40,830 nt of DNA from Pseudomonadota bacterium (lineage in GTDB: Bacteria > Verrucomicrobiota > Verrucomicrobiia > Limisphaerales > SXTU01). The notes beneath the pieces are model-generated. The model was not told where the DNA came from, searched no databases, and worked only from the letters and a program-made list of their open reading frames with translations. Below, piece by piece: positions 17,018-25,417 of the stretch. Position numbers and translations under genes: made by a program. Position 1 is the stretch's first letter; every line of letters starts with the position of its first letter. Location of the stretch: assembly GCA_009922615.1 (NCBI GenBank), contig RFVF01000043.1, positions 1-40,830 of the forward strand. Reading direction: 5' to 3'.

Positions 17018-18100
17018 ATGACGACTGATGCTGCTGCCCCGACCGCGCCGCGCTCGCTCCTCGACCTGACTTTTGCGGAGCTGGAACGCGAGTTCGTCGC
17101 GTCCGGCACCTCGCCGCTCCATGCGCGTTCGCTGTGGCGGGCGTTGCATCACGGGTTGAACCACGATCTGGTCAGTGCCGAATTCCTGCCGCCGTTGCGC
17201 CGCTGGGTCGCTGAACAAGTGGGCGCGGGACGCCGGTTTTTCATCGAGACACCGGAGGCGGCTACTGACCTCGCGAGCGCGGACGGATTGACCCGGAAGT
17301 TTCTCCTTCGCCTTGCCGACGGGCAAACAATCGAAACCGTGCTGATGGGCTTCAAGGGCCGTCACACCGCGTGTCTCAGCACGCAGGCAGGCTGCGCGAT
17401 GGGCTGCGTGTTTTGCGCGACGGGCCAAATGGGTTTTGTGCGGCACTTGCGGCCCGGCGAAATCGTGGCGCAGGTCCGGCACGCGCAGCGCGCGCTCCGC
17501 GCGGCCGGTCACGCGGGCTTGCGCAATCTGGTGCTCATGGGCATGGGCGAGCCGTTGCACAATTACGATGCTGTGATGACGGCGCTGGAGATTATCACCG
17601 ACCGGCGCGGGCTAAACCTGGCTCCGAGCAAGATCACGATCAGCACGGTGGGCGTGGTGCCGGGCATCCTGCGGCTCGCGGCGGAGCAGCGTCCGTATCC
17701 TCTCGCGGTGAGCCTGCACGGAGCGACGGAGCTGGAGCGTGCCGCGCTGGTGCCCGTGAGCCAGCGGTGGCCGCTGGTGGAATTGATGGCGGCGTGCCGC
17801 GCTTACTTCGCGCAAACGGGCCGGCGCATTTTCTTCGAGTGGACGTTGATCGCCGGGACCAACGATTCCCCGGCCCACGCGGAACGGCTGGCCGCGCTGC
17901 TTGCGGGGCTGGCGGCGCACGTGAACTTGATTCCGCTCAACCCCACCGGCGGTTTCGTCGGCCACGCGACGCGGCCGGACGCGGCGAAGTTGTTCCAGCA
18001 GACGCTGCAAGTTGCGGGCATTCCGAGCACAGTGCGCCAGCGCCGGGGCATCGACATGGCGGCGGGCTGCGGGCAACTGCGGGCGGAGCGGGCGAAGTGA
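17018..18100 (+). CDS. rlmN: Dual-specificity RNA methyltransferase RlmN
   Basis: The protein has 360 residues from ATG 17018. The radical-SAM cluster is C126, C130 and C133 in AGCAMGCVFCATGQMGF. The two catalytic cysteines of the RlmN mechanism are C119 (ACLSTQAGC) and C351 near the C-terminus (GIDMAAGCGQL). Further family blocks are LVLMGMGEPLHNYD, ISTVGVVPGI and LAVSLHGA. The enzyme makes 2-methyladenosine at A2503 of 23S rRNA and A37 of some tRNAs. The frame is open upstream to 16811 but lacks family similarity there. The gene is divergent from the polysaccharide run. Confidence 0.92.
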   Translation: MTTDAAAPTAPRSLLDLTFAELEREFVASGTSPLHARSLWRALHHGLNHDLVSAEFLPPLRRWVAEQVGAGRRFFIETPEAATDLASADGLTRKFLLRLADGQTIETVLMGFKGRHTACLSTQAGCAMGCVFCATGQMGFVRHLRPGEIVAQVRHAQRALRAAGHAGLRNLVLMGMGEPLHNYDAVMTALEIITDRRGLNLAPSKITISTVGVVPGILRLAAEQRPYPLAVSLHGATELERAALVPVSQRWPLVELMAACRAYFAQTGRRIFFEWTLIAGTNDSPAHAERLAALLAGLAAHVNLIPLNPTGGFVGHATRPDAAKLFQQTLQVAGIPSTVRQRRGIDMAAGCGQLRAERAK

Positions 18101-18122
18101 GCGAGGTATCTCGGGTCTGGGG

Positions 18123-18150
18123 TTGTCGTCGTCTGCGGGCCTGCTACGCT
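18123..18150 (+). promoter_or_regulatory. Promoter before the CE15-like esterase gene
   Basis: TTGTCG (18123-18128) and TACGCT (18145-18150) are separated by 16 bp, and the hexamer ends seven bases before ATG 18158. Transcription would begin at or next to the start codon. Confidence 0.5.
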
Positions 18151-18157
18151 GCGCGCC

Positions 18158-19450
18158 ATGCAATTCACCAAGTTACTGGCGGCGGGCGTTCTGCTAACTG
18201 CCTGCCTCAGCGCGTCCGCCCAGCGGCCGAACACCACGAATTACGACGAGAGCAAGGTAGGCAATCTCCCGTTGCCCGATCCGTTGACATGTGCCGATGG
18301 CACCAAGGTCACCGACGCGAAGACGTGGCAGACGAAACGGCGCGCGGAGGTGCTGCGTTTGTTCGAGACGCACGTGTATGGCCGCAGTCCTGGCAAGCCG
18401 GCGAACTTGGTTTTTGAAGTCACCAAGACCGAACCGAAGGCGCTCGGTGGCCAGGCGACGCGCAAGGAAATTGCGATCTATCTCACCGGCAAAAAAGACG
18501 GGCCGCGGTTGGACTTGTTGCTCTTCGTGCCCAACGGCGTGAAGGGTCCGGTGCCCGCGTTTCTGGGCTGCAACTTCAACGGCAACCACGCGGTCCATGC
18601 GGACCCGGGCATCACGCTGAACCCGCGTTGGATGCGCAACAGCCCGGACAAAAAGAGCGTGGTGGACAATCGCGCCACGGAGGCTTCGCGCGGCTCGGAG
18701 GCGAGCCGCTGGCAGGTGGAGATGATCATTGCGAAGGGTTACGCGCTGGCGACGTATTATTACGGCGACGTGGAGCCGGATCAGGCCGAGGGCTGGAAGA
18801 GTGGCTTGCGCGCCGCGCTGGCTAAGGACGGGGCGAATACGCAGTTCGCGCCCGATGCGTGGGGCGCGATCGGTGCGTGGGCGTGGGGCCTGAGCCGCGG
18901 GCTGGATTATCTGGAGACGGACAAGGCGATTGATGCGAAGCGGGTCGCGGTAATCGGTCACTCGCGGTTGGGCAAGACTTCGCTGTGGGCGGGCGCGAGC
19001 GACGAGCGATTCGCCCTGGTCATCTCGAACAATTCCGGCGAAGGCGGCGCGTCGATCTCCCGCCGGGATTTCGGTGAAACCATCGCGGTATTGAACAAGA
19101 ATTTCCCGCACTGGTTCTGCGGCAACTACAAGCAATACAGCGACCATCCCGAGAACCTGCCGGTGGACATGCATGAACTCGTCGCGCTGGCCGCGCCCCG
19201 GCCCATTTACATCGCCAGCGCGGAGGAGGACAAGTGGGCCGATCCGAAAGGCGAATTCCTCGCAGGCAAGTTCGCCGAACCGGTGTATGCGTTGTTCGGA
19301 AAGAAGGGCACGGGCGTCGCGGAATGGCCGCCGGTGAACCAGCCTGTCGGTGACTTCATCGGCTATCACGTGCGCACGGGCAAGCACGACGTGACGGCCT
19401 ACGATTGGGAGCATTACCTCCGTTTTGCGGACCGGCACTTCCGGAAGTAG
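18158..19450 (+). CDS. CE15-like glucuronoyl esterase, exported
   Basis: The protein has 430 residues with a signal peptide (MQFTKLLAAGVLLTACLSASAQ). The alpha/beta-hydrolase nucleophile is S269 in VAVIGHSRLGKTSLWAGA, the pattern typical of bacterial CE15 enzymes. Candidates for the rest of the catalytic set are E295 in NNSGEGGASI, E357 near AEEDKWADP and H410 in RTGKHDVTAYDW. CE15 enzymes cleave ester bonds between 4-O-methyl-glucuronic acid on xylan and lignin alcohols, though bacterial members can be broader. An acetyl xylan esterase-like gene lies nearby at 21190-22515, which supports a role in plant polysaccharide breakdown. Confidence 0.85.
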   Translation: MQFTKLLAAGVLLTACLSASAQRPNTTNYDESKVGNLPLPDPLTCADGTKVTDAKTWQTKRRAEVLRLFETHVYGRSPGKPANLVFEVTKTEPKALGGQATRKEIAIYLTGKKDGPRLDLLLFVPNGVKGPVPAFLGCNFNGNHAVHADPGITLNPRWMRNSPDKKSVVDNRATEASRGSEASRWQVEMIIAKGYALATYYYGDVEPDQAEGWKSGLRAALAKDGANTQFAPDAWGAIGAWAWGLSRGLDYLETDKAIDAKRVAVIGHSRLGKTSLWAGASDERFALVISNNSGEGGASISRRDFGETIAVLNKNFPHWFCGNYKQYSDHPENLPVDMHELVALAAPRPIYIASAEEDKWADPKGEFLAGKFAEPVYALFGKKGTGVAEWPPVNQPVGDFIGYHVRTGKHDVTAYDWEHYLRFADRHFRK

Positions 19451-19468
19451 CCGGGCTCTGTGCCGGCT
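19449..19468. terminator. Short inverted repeat between convergent genes
   Basis: AGCCGG and CCGGCT form a six-pair stem with an eight-base loop in the 17-bp space between the convergent esterase and DUF1501 genes. No T-run follows on either side, so a role as a bidirectional terminator is only suggested. Confidence 0.3.
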
Positions 19469-20922
19469 TACGCCAGCACTTCACGGACGACGTTGCCACC
19501 CGGAGTGATCGGCCGCAGGCGACCGCCCGCGTCTTCGAGGAAGGCATCCGTGTCAATGCCCATCGCGGCGTAAACGGTGGCGATGAAATCCGCCGGGCCA
19601 ACCGGTTTGTCCGTCACCCGCGCGCCGGTCTTGTCCGAGGCACCGTGGACATAGCCGCGTTTCACGCCGGCGCCGGTCAGCAGGATGTTGTGGACGAAGG
19701 ACCAGTGGTCGCGGCCCGCACGGCCGTTGACCTTGGGTGAGCGGCCCATTTCGCCCATGACGATGACGAGCGTTTCCTCCAGCAGGCCGCGCGCTTGCAG
19801 GTCTTCGCACAACGCCGAGTAAGTTTGATCCAGTGGCGGGAGACGGTGGTTTTTGCAGATGTTGAAATGATCTTCGTGCGTGTCCCACGCGGTCGGGTCG
19901 CCACCAGTCTTGTCGTAGGATTCCCAATACACGGTCACGAAGCGGGAGCCGCGCTCGACGAGTCGCCGGGCGGTGAGCGCGCATTCGCCGAAGAGGTGGC
20001 GTCCGTAACGGTCGCGCAGTGGAGGCTTTTCAGTCTCAAGGTCAAACGCCCGCCAGGCGCTCTCGCGCGAGCTGTTGTCAGCAAGGATGTCGAGCGCGCG
20101 CTTCTGGTAGGCATCGAAACGTTCGTAAGCCTCGGAGTTGCCCACGCGATCGGCTTGCACGTGCAACTGCTCGGCGAGTGAGCGGCGCGTGTTGAAGCGA
20201 TCCAGCGTGATGCTGGGCGGCAGTTTGGTGCCGGGCACGAGCAGGTTGCCAGCGGCCTGACGCTGGATGTCGTAGAAAGTTTTTGGCTCGTAGGCGTCGC
20301 GCAACTCCACATCGGTCACCAGCGGATCCCATTTGCGGCCGAGCCAGCCGGCGAACGGGCCGGGGCGGGTGATTTTCTGGCCCCAACCGGGCGGGCAGGG
20401 CATCCACACACTGGCGGGCGCGGAGCCGCCGTGCGGCCGCGCGAGGTGCTCGATCACCGCGTTCATGCTCGGGGCCTGGGTGTTGAGCACGGGCACGAGT
20501 GATTCCAACTTGTCGGCGGGCGCGCCGGTCATCGTGTAGAGCATCCCGGCGCTGTGGTCGTTTTGGTCGTGCGTTCCGGAACGGATGAGGGTCGAGCGAT
20601 CCATCCACTTCGCCGAGCGTGGCAGGTGTTCGCAGAAATGAACGCCCGGCAACGACGTGGGAATGGATCCAAACTCACCGCGGATTTCGCGTGGCGCGTC
20701 GGACTTGGGATCAAAAGTCTCCTGCACCGCCGGTCCGCCGAACAGGTAGAGGAGGATCACCGACTTGGCTTTGCCCTTGCCGGTCCGCTGGGGAAGCGTG
20801 GCCTCCGCGTGCAGCAGTTCCGGCAACGTCATGCCCAGCAGAGAAAGGCCACCGAGCCGGAGGAGCTCTCGGCGGCGCAGCCCGTCGCAGGCAGTTTGGC
20901 CGTGTCCGAGAACGCGAATCAT
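19468..20922 (-). CDS. DUF1501 domain protein, probable Tat substrate
   Basis: The protein has 484 residues. The N-terminus has GLRRRELLRLGGLSLLGMTLPELLHA, a twin-arginine signal-like stretch common to this family. Sulfatase-like blocks of DUF1501 proteins follow: AKSVILLYLFGGPAVQETFDPK, GVHFCEHLPRSAKWMDR, RSGTHDQNDHSAG, WDTHEDHF, ETLVIVMGEMGRSPKVNG and GRDHWSFVHNILLTGAGVKRG. These proteins are very abundant in Planctomycetes and Verrucomicrobia, usually paired with a DUF1549/DUF1553 cytochrome partner. No such partner is adjacent here. The molecular function is unknown. A promoter with 16-bp spacing lies just upstream. Confidence 0.88.
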   Translation of the reverse strand: MIRVLGHGQTACDGLRRRELLRLGGLSLLGMTLPELLHAEATLPQRTGKGKAKSVILLYLFGGPAVQETFDPKSDAPREIRGEFGSIPTSLPGVHFCEHLPRSAKWMDRSTLIRSGTHDQNDHSAGMLYTMTGAPADKLESLVPVLNTQAPSMNAVIEHLARPHGGSAPASVWMPCPPGWGQKITRPGPFAGWLGRKWDPLVTDVELRDAYEPKTFYDIQRQAAGNLLVPGTKLPPSITLDRFNTRRSLAEQLHVQADRVGNSEAYERFDAYQKRALDILADNSSRESAWRAFDLETEKPPLRDRYGRHLFGECALTARRLVERGSRFVTVYWESYDKTGGDPTAWDTHEDHFNICKNHRLPPLDQTYSALCEDLQARGLLEETLVIVMGEMGRSPKVNGRAGRDHWSFVHNILLTGAGVKRGYVHGASDKTGARVTDKPVGPADFIATVYAAMGIDTDAFLEDAGGRLRPITPGGNVVREVLA

Positions 20923-20956
20923 GACGGGAGGCTCATGGCTTGGGCGATTGTCGTGA

Positions 20957-20984
20957 ACCGTAGCGCCGGAACAGCCAGCGTCAA
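20957..20984 (-). promoter_or_regulatory. Promoter before the DUF1501 gene
   Basis: On the minus strand TTGACG is followed after exactly 16 bp by TACGGT. Transcription would start about 28 bases before ATG 20922. The box spacing is the same as at 18123, 21046 and 25443. Confidence 0.55.
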
Positions 20985-21045
20985 CGCCGGAAACCAGCTC
21001 AAAACCGGAATGAAAACCGCCCTCAAAAAAAGTTAGTTTTCTCGG

Positions 21046-21073
21046 TTGACAACGGGGAGTGAGGCCATAATTT
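21046..21073 (+). promoter_or_regulatory. Orphan promoter in the 20923-21189 gap
   Basis: A perfect TTGACA (21046-21051) is followed after 16 bp by TAATTT (21068-21073); CATAAT overlaps it. No plus-strand gene follows for over 1.5 kb. The next structure downstream is a 14-pair stem, so this promoter may drive a small RNA. Confidence 0.45.
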
Positions 21074-21079
21074 TTCTCC

Positions 21080-21172
21080 AGTTATTTGAAGCTTTGATTC
21101 GGGCGGCAGCACGTTTCTTCAGAGGGATTCCCCATCCCCACCTCCTTGGCGTCTGCTGCCCGAATCGTTTTC
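21080..21172 (+). ncRNA. Candidate structured small RNA
   Basis: Between the DUF1501 start and the acetyl xylan esterase stop there is no gene. The 14-nt segment 21096-21109 (GATTCGGGCGGCAG) pairs with 21153-21166 (CTGCTGCCCGAATC), 14 pairs including one G-U, around a 43-nt loop. The loop contains CACCTCCTT, the same letters as the 3' end of 16S rRNA. After the stem comes GTTTTCT. With the promoter at 21046 this would give an RNA of about 90 nt. No known RNA family (6S, SRP, tmRNA, common riboswitches) was recognised. The stem alone would also be present in a minus-strand transcript. Confidence 0.35.
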
Positions 21173-21189
21173 TAGGAGGCATTTTTCAA

Positions 21190-22515
21190 CTACTTTGTGG
21201 TCTGGGCTTTCACGTGCTCCTGCACGGCCTTGCGCATGGCCTCGGCTGCCTTGGTCGTGTTGGTGTGGCCCGAGTCGGGGTCGTTGTGGATGGATTTTGG
21301 ACCGCTGATGTTGTTATAGGCCGCATACACGCTGGTCGGCGGGCAGGTGGTGTCGATGAATCCCACGGTGAAAACGGCCCCGGCCTTTGTGCGCGTGGCG
21401 AAGTTCATTGCATCGTAGAAGCGCACCGCGTCTACCACCTTGGGGTCGGGTTCCGCCGGAGAAGGGCTGGGAAGAAACTTGGGCCAGCCGTTGATGCGGT
21501 TCGCGAGGACGCCCGTGTGATCGCAGCCCGCCGGCACGCCCGCTGCGAAGAATGTCACCCGCGCATCCAGCCCCGCCGCCACAATTGCCTGATAACCACC
21601 CTGGCTCGACCCAAACACCACAACTGTCTTTCCGTCCCACTCCGGCTGTGCGGTGAGGAAATCCAGCGCGCGCACCAGCCGCAGAAACATCCCGCGAAAG
21701 TAAACCGTCTCTCGCGACTCACGGCCCCGCGTGCGGTAGTCCTTCAAGTCGCCATCACTGGCCGCCTTGTAGAACTCATCTTCCCGGCCGTTGGGCAGGC
21801 CGTGCGCGTTGATGTCCAGCGCGAGGAAGTTTTGTTTCGCCCAGCCCACCGCGCCGCCCAGGCTCGAGCTGCGCACGCCCGCGCCGTGAACGGTCAGGAT
21901 GATCGGCAGTCTTTTCGGCGGTGGCTTTTCAGGGCGTGCGAAGTAGCCGGACACCGGCGCACCGATGGAGTCCGCCTGTAGGTCAAACGCCTCGATGCCC
22001 GGCTGCGGCGATTTCACCGGTGCCAGCCGCGCGTTCACCGGCACGGCCGCGAGCAATTTTTTCTGCGCGGCCCAGAACGCATCGAAATCCGCCGGCACGG
22101 GCTGGCTCGGTTTGATTTTCAACGGATCGACGCCCGCGCCGCCGAGAGCGGTGTAGGTCTTCTTCTCCGGTCCGGCGAAGGTTGCGCGGCACGAGAGGAA
22201 GCCTGGTTCGTCGAGCTTGCCGGTCACTGTGGCCGCGCCGTTGACGAGTCGGGCCTTGCCGTTCGTGCTCGGCGGCATGCCGTCTTTGGTAAGCGTCCAT
22301 TGCACCTCGGCCTCCGCGACCGGCTGCCGGTCCAAGGTGAGCTCCAGCTTGAACGTCACGGTTTCACCTGCCTGGTAAAGTGCGCTGGTTCGGTCCGGCG
22401 TGACCTTGAGGACGTAGTTGGTGGAGGGCTTCGGCGTCTGCGCGGTGACGGAGAGGCCCGAAACGAGCAACGCAATGACAAGCGGCAATGAACGGCGGAT
22501 CAGGCTGATTTGCAT
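21190..22515 (-). CDS. Acetyl xylan esterase (CE7/AXE1-like), exported
   Basis: The protein has 441 residues from ATG 22515. It has a signal peptide (RRSLPLVIALLVSGLSVTAQ), an Ig-like beta domain at about residues 30-125, and an alpha/beta hydrolase. The nucleophile S304 lies in VVVFGSSQGGYQA, with D388 in VGFIDTTCPP and H417 in DPDSGHTNT. The block EFYKAASDGDLKDYRTRGRE is close to the CE7 region, although the usual Arg-Gly-Gln motif reads RGR here. CE7 enzymes remove acetyl groups from xylan oligomers and cephalosporins. The frame is open far upstream to 23328, but that part only shadows the next gene on the other strand. Confidence 0.82.
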   Translation of the reverse strand: MQISLIRRSLPLVIALLVSGLSVTAQTPKPSTNYVLKVTPDRTSALYQAGETVTFKLELTLDRQPVAEAEVQWTLTKDGMPPSTNGKARLVNGAATVTGKLDEPGFLSCRATFAGPEKKTYTALGGAGVDPLKIKPSQPVPADFDAFWAAQKKLLAAVPVNARLAPVKSPQPGIEAFDLQADSIGAPVSGYFARPEKPPPKRLPIILTVHGAGVRSSSLGGAVGWAKQNFLALDINAHGLPNGREDEFYKAASDGDLKDYRTRGRESRETVYFRGMFLRLVRALDFLTAQPEWDGKTVVVFGSSQGGYQAIVAAGLDARVTFFAAGVPAGCDHTGVLANRINGWPKFLPSPSPAEPDPKVVDAVRFYDAMNFATRTKAGAVFTVGFIDTTCPPTSVYAAYNNISGPKSIHNDPDSGHTNTTKAAEAMRKAVQEHVKAQTTK

Positions 22516-22521
22516 GGCGGC

Positions 22522-22550
22522 TTTATCCGCGACCCCGCGCCGGCCGACAA
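22522..22550 (-). promoter_or_regulatory. Promoter before the acetyl xylan esterase gene
   Basis: On the minus strand TTGTCG and GATAAA are 17 bp apart. GATAAA ends six bases before ATG 22515, again predicting a leaderless or nearly leaderless message. Confidence 0.45.
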
Positions 22551-22620
22551 GTGAATCTCCGCTGCGTTGCGTTCGCATTTTCAATTTCCGCCGCCGGTTT
22601 TTTTCCCTAACCTGCCCCTT

Positions 22621-23301
22621 ATGTTCAAGCCGATCGATCTCTTCGACTTCACGCAGACTACGCACGCGGCGCTCTTCGAGGACTGCAACTTCGCGTGGGA
22701 CGCGCTCAAGAAACTGAAAGCTTACATCGACACGCAGACCAAGAACGCACCGCCGCACGGTTATGGCTCGCACGTCTTCATCGGCCCCAATGTCCTCATC
22801 GGCGAAGGCACGGTGATCGAACCCGGCGCGATGATCAAAGGTCCGGCGATCATCGGGCGGAACTGCGAGATTCGCCATGGGGCATACATCCGCGATCACG
22901 TCATCGTCGGAGACGGCTGCGTGATCGGAAATTCCTCGGAGTTGAAACACTCGTTCCTCTTCAACGGCTGCCAGGTGCCGCACTTCAATTACGTGGGCGA
23001 CTCGATCCTCGGCTATAAGGCCCATCTCGGTGCGGGCGTCATCTGCTCGAACCTCAAGTCCCTGCCCGGCAACGTCACCGTGGACGTCAACGGCCAGCCG
23101 CACGACACGGGCCTGCGCAAGTTCGGCGCGATGTTGGGCGACAAGGCGGACATCGGCTGCAACTCCGTGCTCAACCCCGGCACCGTCATCGGGCGCGGCA
23201 CCGTCATGTATCCGCTCACGAATTGGCGCGGCGTCGCCGGGCCGAACCGCATCGTGAAGAACAAGGCGGCGGTGGAAGTGGTGGAGCGCCGCGCGAAGTG
23301 A
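22621..23301 (+). CDS. Left-handed beta-helix (hexapeptide) acyltransferase-like protein, GlmU-like
   Basis: The protein has 226 residues. Hexapeptide repeats run from about residue 50 (HVFIGPNVLIGEGTVIEPGAMIKGPAIIG) to 205 (LGDKADIGCNSVLNPGTVIGRGTVMYP). The block IRDHVIVGDGCVIGNSSELKHSFLFNGCQVPHFNYVGDSILG, with its central His and Asn, resembles the acetyltransferase half of GlmU and of sugar-1-phosphate nucleotidylyltransferases. No nucleotidyltransferase domain is present. It may acylate an amino sugar. A TAACCT hexamer ends seven bases before ATG 22621. The gene converges on the LpxR-like gene with only eight bases between them. Confidence 0.8.
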   Translation: MFKPIDLFDFTQTTHAALFEDCNFAWDALKKLKAYIDTQTKNAPPHGYGSHVFIGPNVLIGEGTVIEPGAMIKGPAIIGRNCEIRHGAYIRDHVIVGDGCVIGNSSELKHSFLFNGCQVPHFNYVGDSILGYKAHLGAGVICSNLKSLPGNVTVDVNGQPHDTGLRKFGAMLGDKADIGCNSVLNPGTVIGRGTVMYPLTNWRGVAGPNRIVKNKAAVEVVERRAK

Positions 23302-23309
23302 CCAGCGCG

Positions 23310-24335
23310 TCAGTGGGCGCGCCCCCACTTGAAGGACACGGCCAGCGAGCCAAACGCATCAATCTCGCGTTGCCCGATGAATTCCTTCGTGCGGATGACC
23401 TCGGCCAGCGTCACGTCGAACCACTTGCAGGAAAGGACCGCGCCGAACTTGGTGTCGCCGACGAGCGGGAACTTGTCCACGTGATGGCTCGTTCGGAAGA
23501 TGTTTCCATCCAGCGTGGAGTTGTATGCCACCGCGCGGCCTTCGACGCCGACGAATACATACCAGCCGAGTTGACGAGGATCATCACTCGCCCGGCCGCC
23601 GCTGGGCGCGTTGAGCGAATCAATCGTAACCGTGCCAAAATCGTTTGGCAGATGCCAGCCCGCGCGCACTTGTCCGCCGAGCGCGGCGTAGGTGCCGATG
23701 TTGCCGAGGCTCACGCCCGCAGCAGGCAGAAAATCCCAGCCCCAGTCGCGCGGTTCGGCTGGCGTGTAGCGCCACGTGCGCTGATAACGCAGAGCCAGCG
23801 CGGGCTCGTTCTGTAATTGGTTCGCCCAGCCGTTCGCGGTCGGCAGATGACGCACGCGATGCACCGTGTTCTGCGCGTCCTCGCCCAGCGAGCCGGGGCC
23901 GATGATGCCGAGGTCGAGCCGCCAGTTGTCCATCCGTGCCGTGCCGCTGCTGGTCGCGCCGCGCGTTTGCAATACCAGCGACGCGTAAAGCACGCCCGCG
24001 TAAGGCCGGTCGTGCGGTTGTAGCGCCGTCGTCGCGGTGTCCGTGGGGGTGTAGATGTTTTGGCCGATGCCCAGCCCGATGCGGGCACTCGTTGGTGTTG
24101 GGCCGAAGTCGGGCACACGATCCGCCAGCCAACCCGGCCAACCCGAGTTGGTGCCATTCACCGCCACTTCGCTGCCAAGGAGATTCAATTTTGTGCCCGC
24201 CGTGTAATGCCGGTCCGTCCGCACGACCATGTCGTTTTCATGCATCACGGTCACGGAGGGACCAAGCAACGGTTCTTCCGCCACCACCGCCCAGGCGAGA
24301 ACGACGCCTCCGAGCACCGCAATCGTTCGCCCCAT
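23310..24335 (-). CDS. LpxR-like outer-membrane lipid A deacylase (DUF2219)
   Basis: The protein has 341 residues from ATG 24335, which gives a compact signal peptide (MGRTIAVLGGVVLAWAVVA). An ATG nine codons earlier (24362) is possible. Family motifs are HENDMVVRTDRHYTAGTKL near residues 32-50, HDRPYAGVLYASL, and GEDAQNTVHRV with the candidate catalytic His. The C-terminus alternates hydrophobic and polar residues and ends in an aromatic-containing strand (SLAVSFKWGRAH), as in beta-barrels. LpxR removes the 3'-acyloxyacyl chain from lipid A in the outer membrane. Its presence is evidence for a Gram-negative envelope. Substrate specificity in this organism is unknown. Confidence 0.82.
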   Translation of the reverse strand: MGRTIAVLGGVVLAWAVVAEEPLLGPSVTVMHENDMVVRTDRHYTAGTKLNLLGSEVAVNGTNSGWPGWLADRVPDFGPTPTSARIGLGIGQNIYTPTDTATTALQPHDRPYAGVLYASLVLQTRGATSSGTARMDNWRLDLGIIGPGSLGEDAQNTVHRVRHLPTANGWANQLQNEPALALRYQRTWRYTPAEPRDWGWDFLPAAGVSLGNIGTYAALGGQVRAGWHLPNDFGTVTIDSLNAPSGGRASDDPRQLGWYVFVGVEGRAVAYNSTLDGNIFRTSHHVDKFPLVGDTKFGAVLSCKWFDVTLAEVIRTKEFIGQREIDAFGSLAVSFKWGRAH

Positions 24336-24520
24336 CCGAAACCACTCGCCTCGTGTATGCATATGAATTTCTGGCTCGCACTAGTCGGCTCCTCGTTGGG
24401 ACGCCGGCCGATTGCGTGCCCCTGCGTAGCGCAGGCCAGTCGGTTTGGCGAAACTATTTGGCTGGCGGCTGCCACCGGGAAAACCTTACGTTGTCCGCGT
24501 CGCCGCACCACCAAGCTTGC

Positions 24521-25033
24521 ATGGACACATCGTTTAGCTGCCCCAAGTGTAACCTCCACATCACGGCGGATGAGTGCGTGGTCGGAGAGGAAATTGATTG
24601 TCCCGATTGCGGCCACAAGATCCGCGTCCCGCCACCGAAGAAGACCCGCCCCGGCAGCTCGGGCACCAGGTCCCCGGCGTCCGTCACCCGCAACGTCAGC
24701 GCGGCTGCCAAGGCCGCCGCCAAGGCCACCTCGCAGGCGATGGGGCACAAGGGCCTCGTCGTGCCGCAGCATCATGGTCCACAGGAGTCGTTGCTAAAAA
24801 AGGCTGAGGCTGGCGAGCGAGCGGATGGGCCGCCGAAGATCCGCGTGCGCTGCATCAAGCGCAGCTCGTGCGTCGAGGTGGGGCACGACCGTTTCGACGA
24901 GGTGGTCACGGAGTTTCTCAACAAGGTCGGCCAAGCCAACATCATCCACCTGAGCGCGATCTCTTACGGCGTGATGGACCCGAGCGGGCACATGCTGCCG
25001 GACTACGGCATCATGGTGATTTACAAGGGCTGA
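24521..25033 (+). CDS. Small zinc-ribbon protein of unknown function
   Basis: The protein has 170 residues and three visible parts. An N-terminal zinc ribbon has C7/C10 and C27/C30 (FSCPKCNLHI and DCPDCGHKIRVPP). An Ala/Lys-rich linker spans about residues 45-95. A compact C-terminal domain (about 105-170) contains RVRCIKRSSCVEVGHDRFDEVVTEFL and ends AISYGVMDPSGHMLPDYGIMVIYKG. I do not recognise the C-terminal domain. The start is ATG 24521; the frame is open far upstream only as a shadow of the LpxR-like gene. The 185-bp gap before it holds a small perfect hairpin (CCTGCG-TAG-CGCAGG at 24421-24435). It converges on the DUF971 gene. Confidence 0.75.
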   Translation: MDTSFSCPKCNLHITADECVVGEEIDCPDCGHKIRVPPPKKTRPGSSGTRSPASVTRNVSAAAKAAAKATSQAMGHKGLVVPQHHGPQESLLKKAEAGERADGPPKIRVRCIKRSSCVEVGHDRFDEVVTEFLNKVGQANIIHLSAISYGVMDPSGHMLPDYGIMVIYKG

Positions 25034-25044
25034 ACCGGCGGGGC

Positions 25045-25353
25045 TCAGTTCACAGCCGCCTCGGCCACGCGCTTGAGATAGTCGAAGGCGTAAATCCCTG
25101 TCCCGTGGCCGTCGGCCCAGAGCGGTTGCACGCCATAGCCGCCCACCATGCCGAGGCGCGTCAGCTCGAACGCGTTCGGCGCATAGGGCTTGTCCGGGTT
25201 CTTGTAGAGGTTGCCCATGATGTCCACCTCACCTTTGCAGCCCGCGCACGGGCACGCCCGGCGCATCACTTCTAACCGCACGAAGTTTTCCGTGCCGTCT
25301 TCCCATTTGATGGCGAGTTCCGCGCCAATCGGCTGCATGTCCACCGGTCGCAT
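25045..25353 (-). CDS. DUF971 domain protein
   Basis: The protein has 102 residues, full length for a stand-alone DUF971 protein. The diagnostic segments are LAIKWEDGTENFVRLEVMRRACPCAGC (C34, C36, C39) and the closing LWADGHGTGIYAFDYLKRVA. The domain is shared with the N-terminus of gamma-butyrobetaine hydroxylase-like proteins and with some proteins linked to iron-sulfur cluster handling. Its role here is not established. A TAGGCT hexamer ends six bases before ATG 25353. It is divergent from the metal-transport genes, and an 18-bp palindrome lies in the shared upstream region. Confidence 0.88.
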   Translation of the reverse strand: MRPVDMQPIGAELAIKWEDGTENFVRLEVMRRACPCAGCKGEVDIMGNLYKNPDKPYAPNAFELTRLGMVGGYGVQPLWADGHGTGIYAFDYLKRVAEAAVN

Positions 25354-25417
25354 GGCGCGAGCCTAGGGCACGAGTCCCGTGTCGGCGAGGGCCAATGCGC
25401 GCGGAGGATGAAATCAT

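Noticed and set aside
18194..19438. 414-codon minus frame opposite the CE15-like esterase
   Set aside because: The sense strand has a signal peptide and the GHSRLGK nucleophile motif. The antisense frame has neither.
21172..21190. AGGAGG at 21173 as a ribosome-binding site for a plus-strand gene
   Set aside because: No ATG, GTG or TTG with a useful frame follows at a suitable distance, and the region downstream is the antisense of the acetyl xylan esterase gene.
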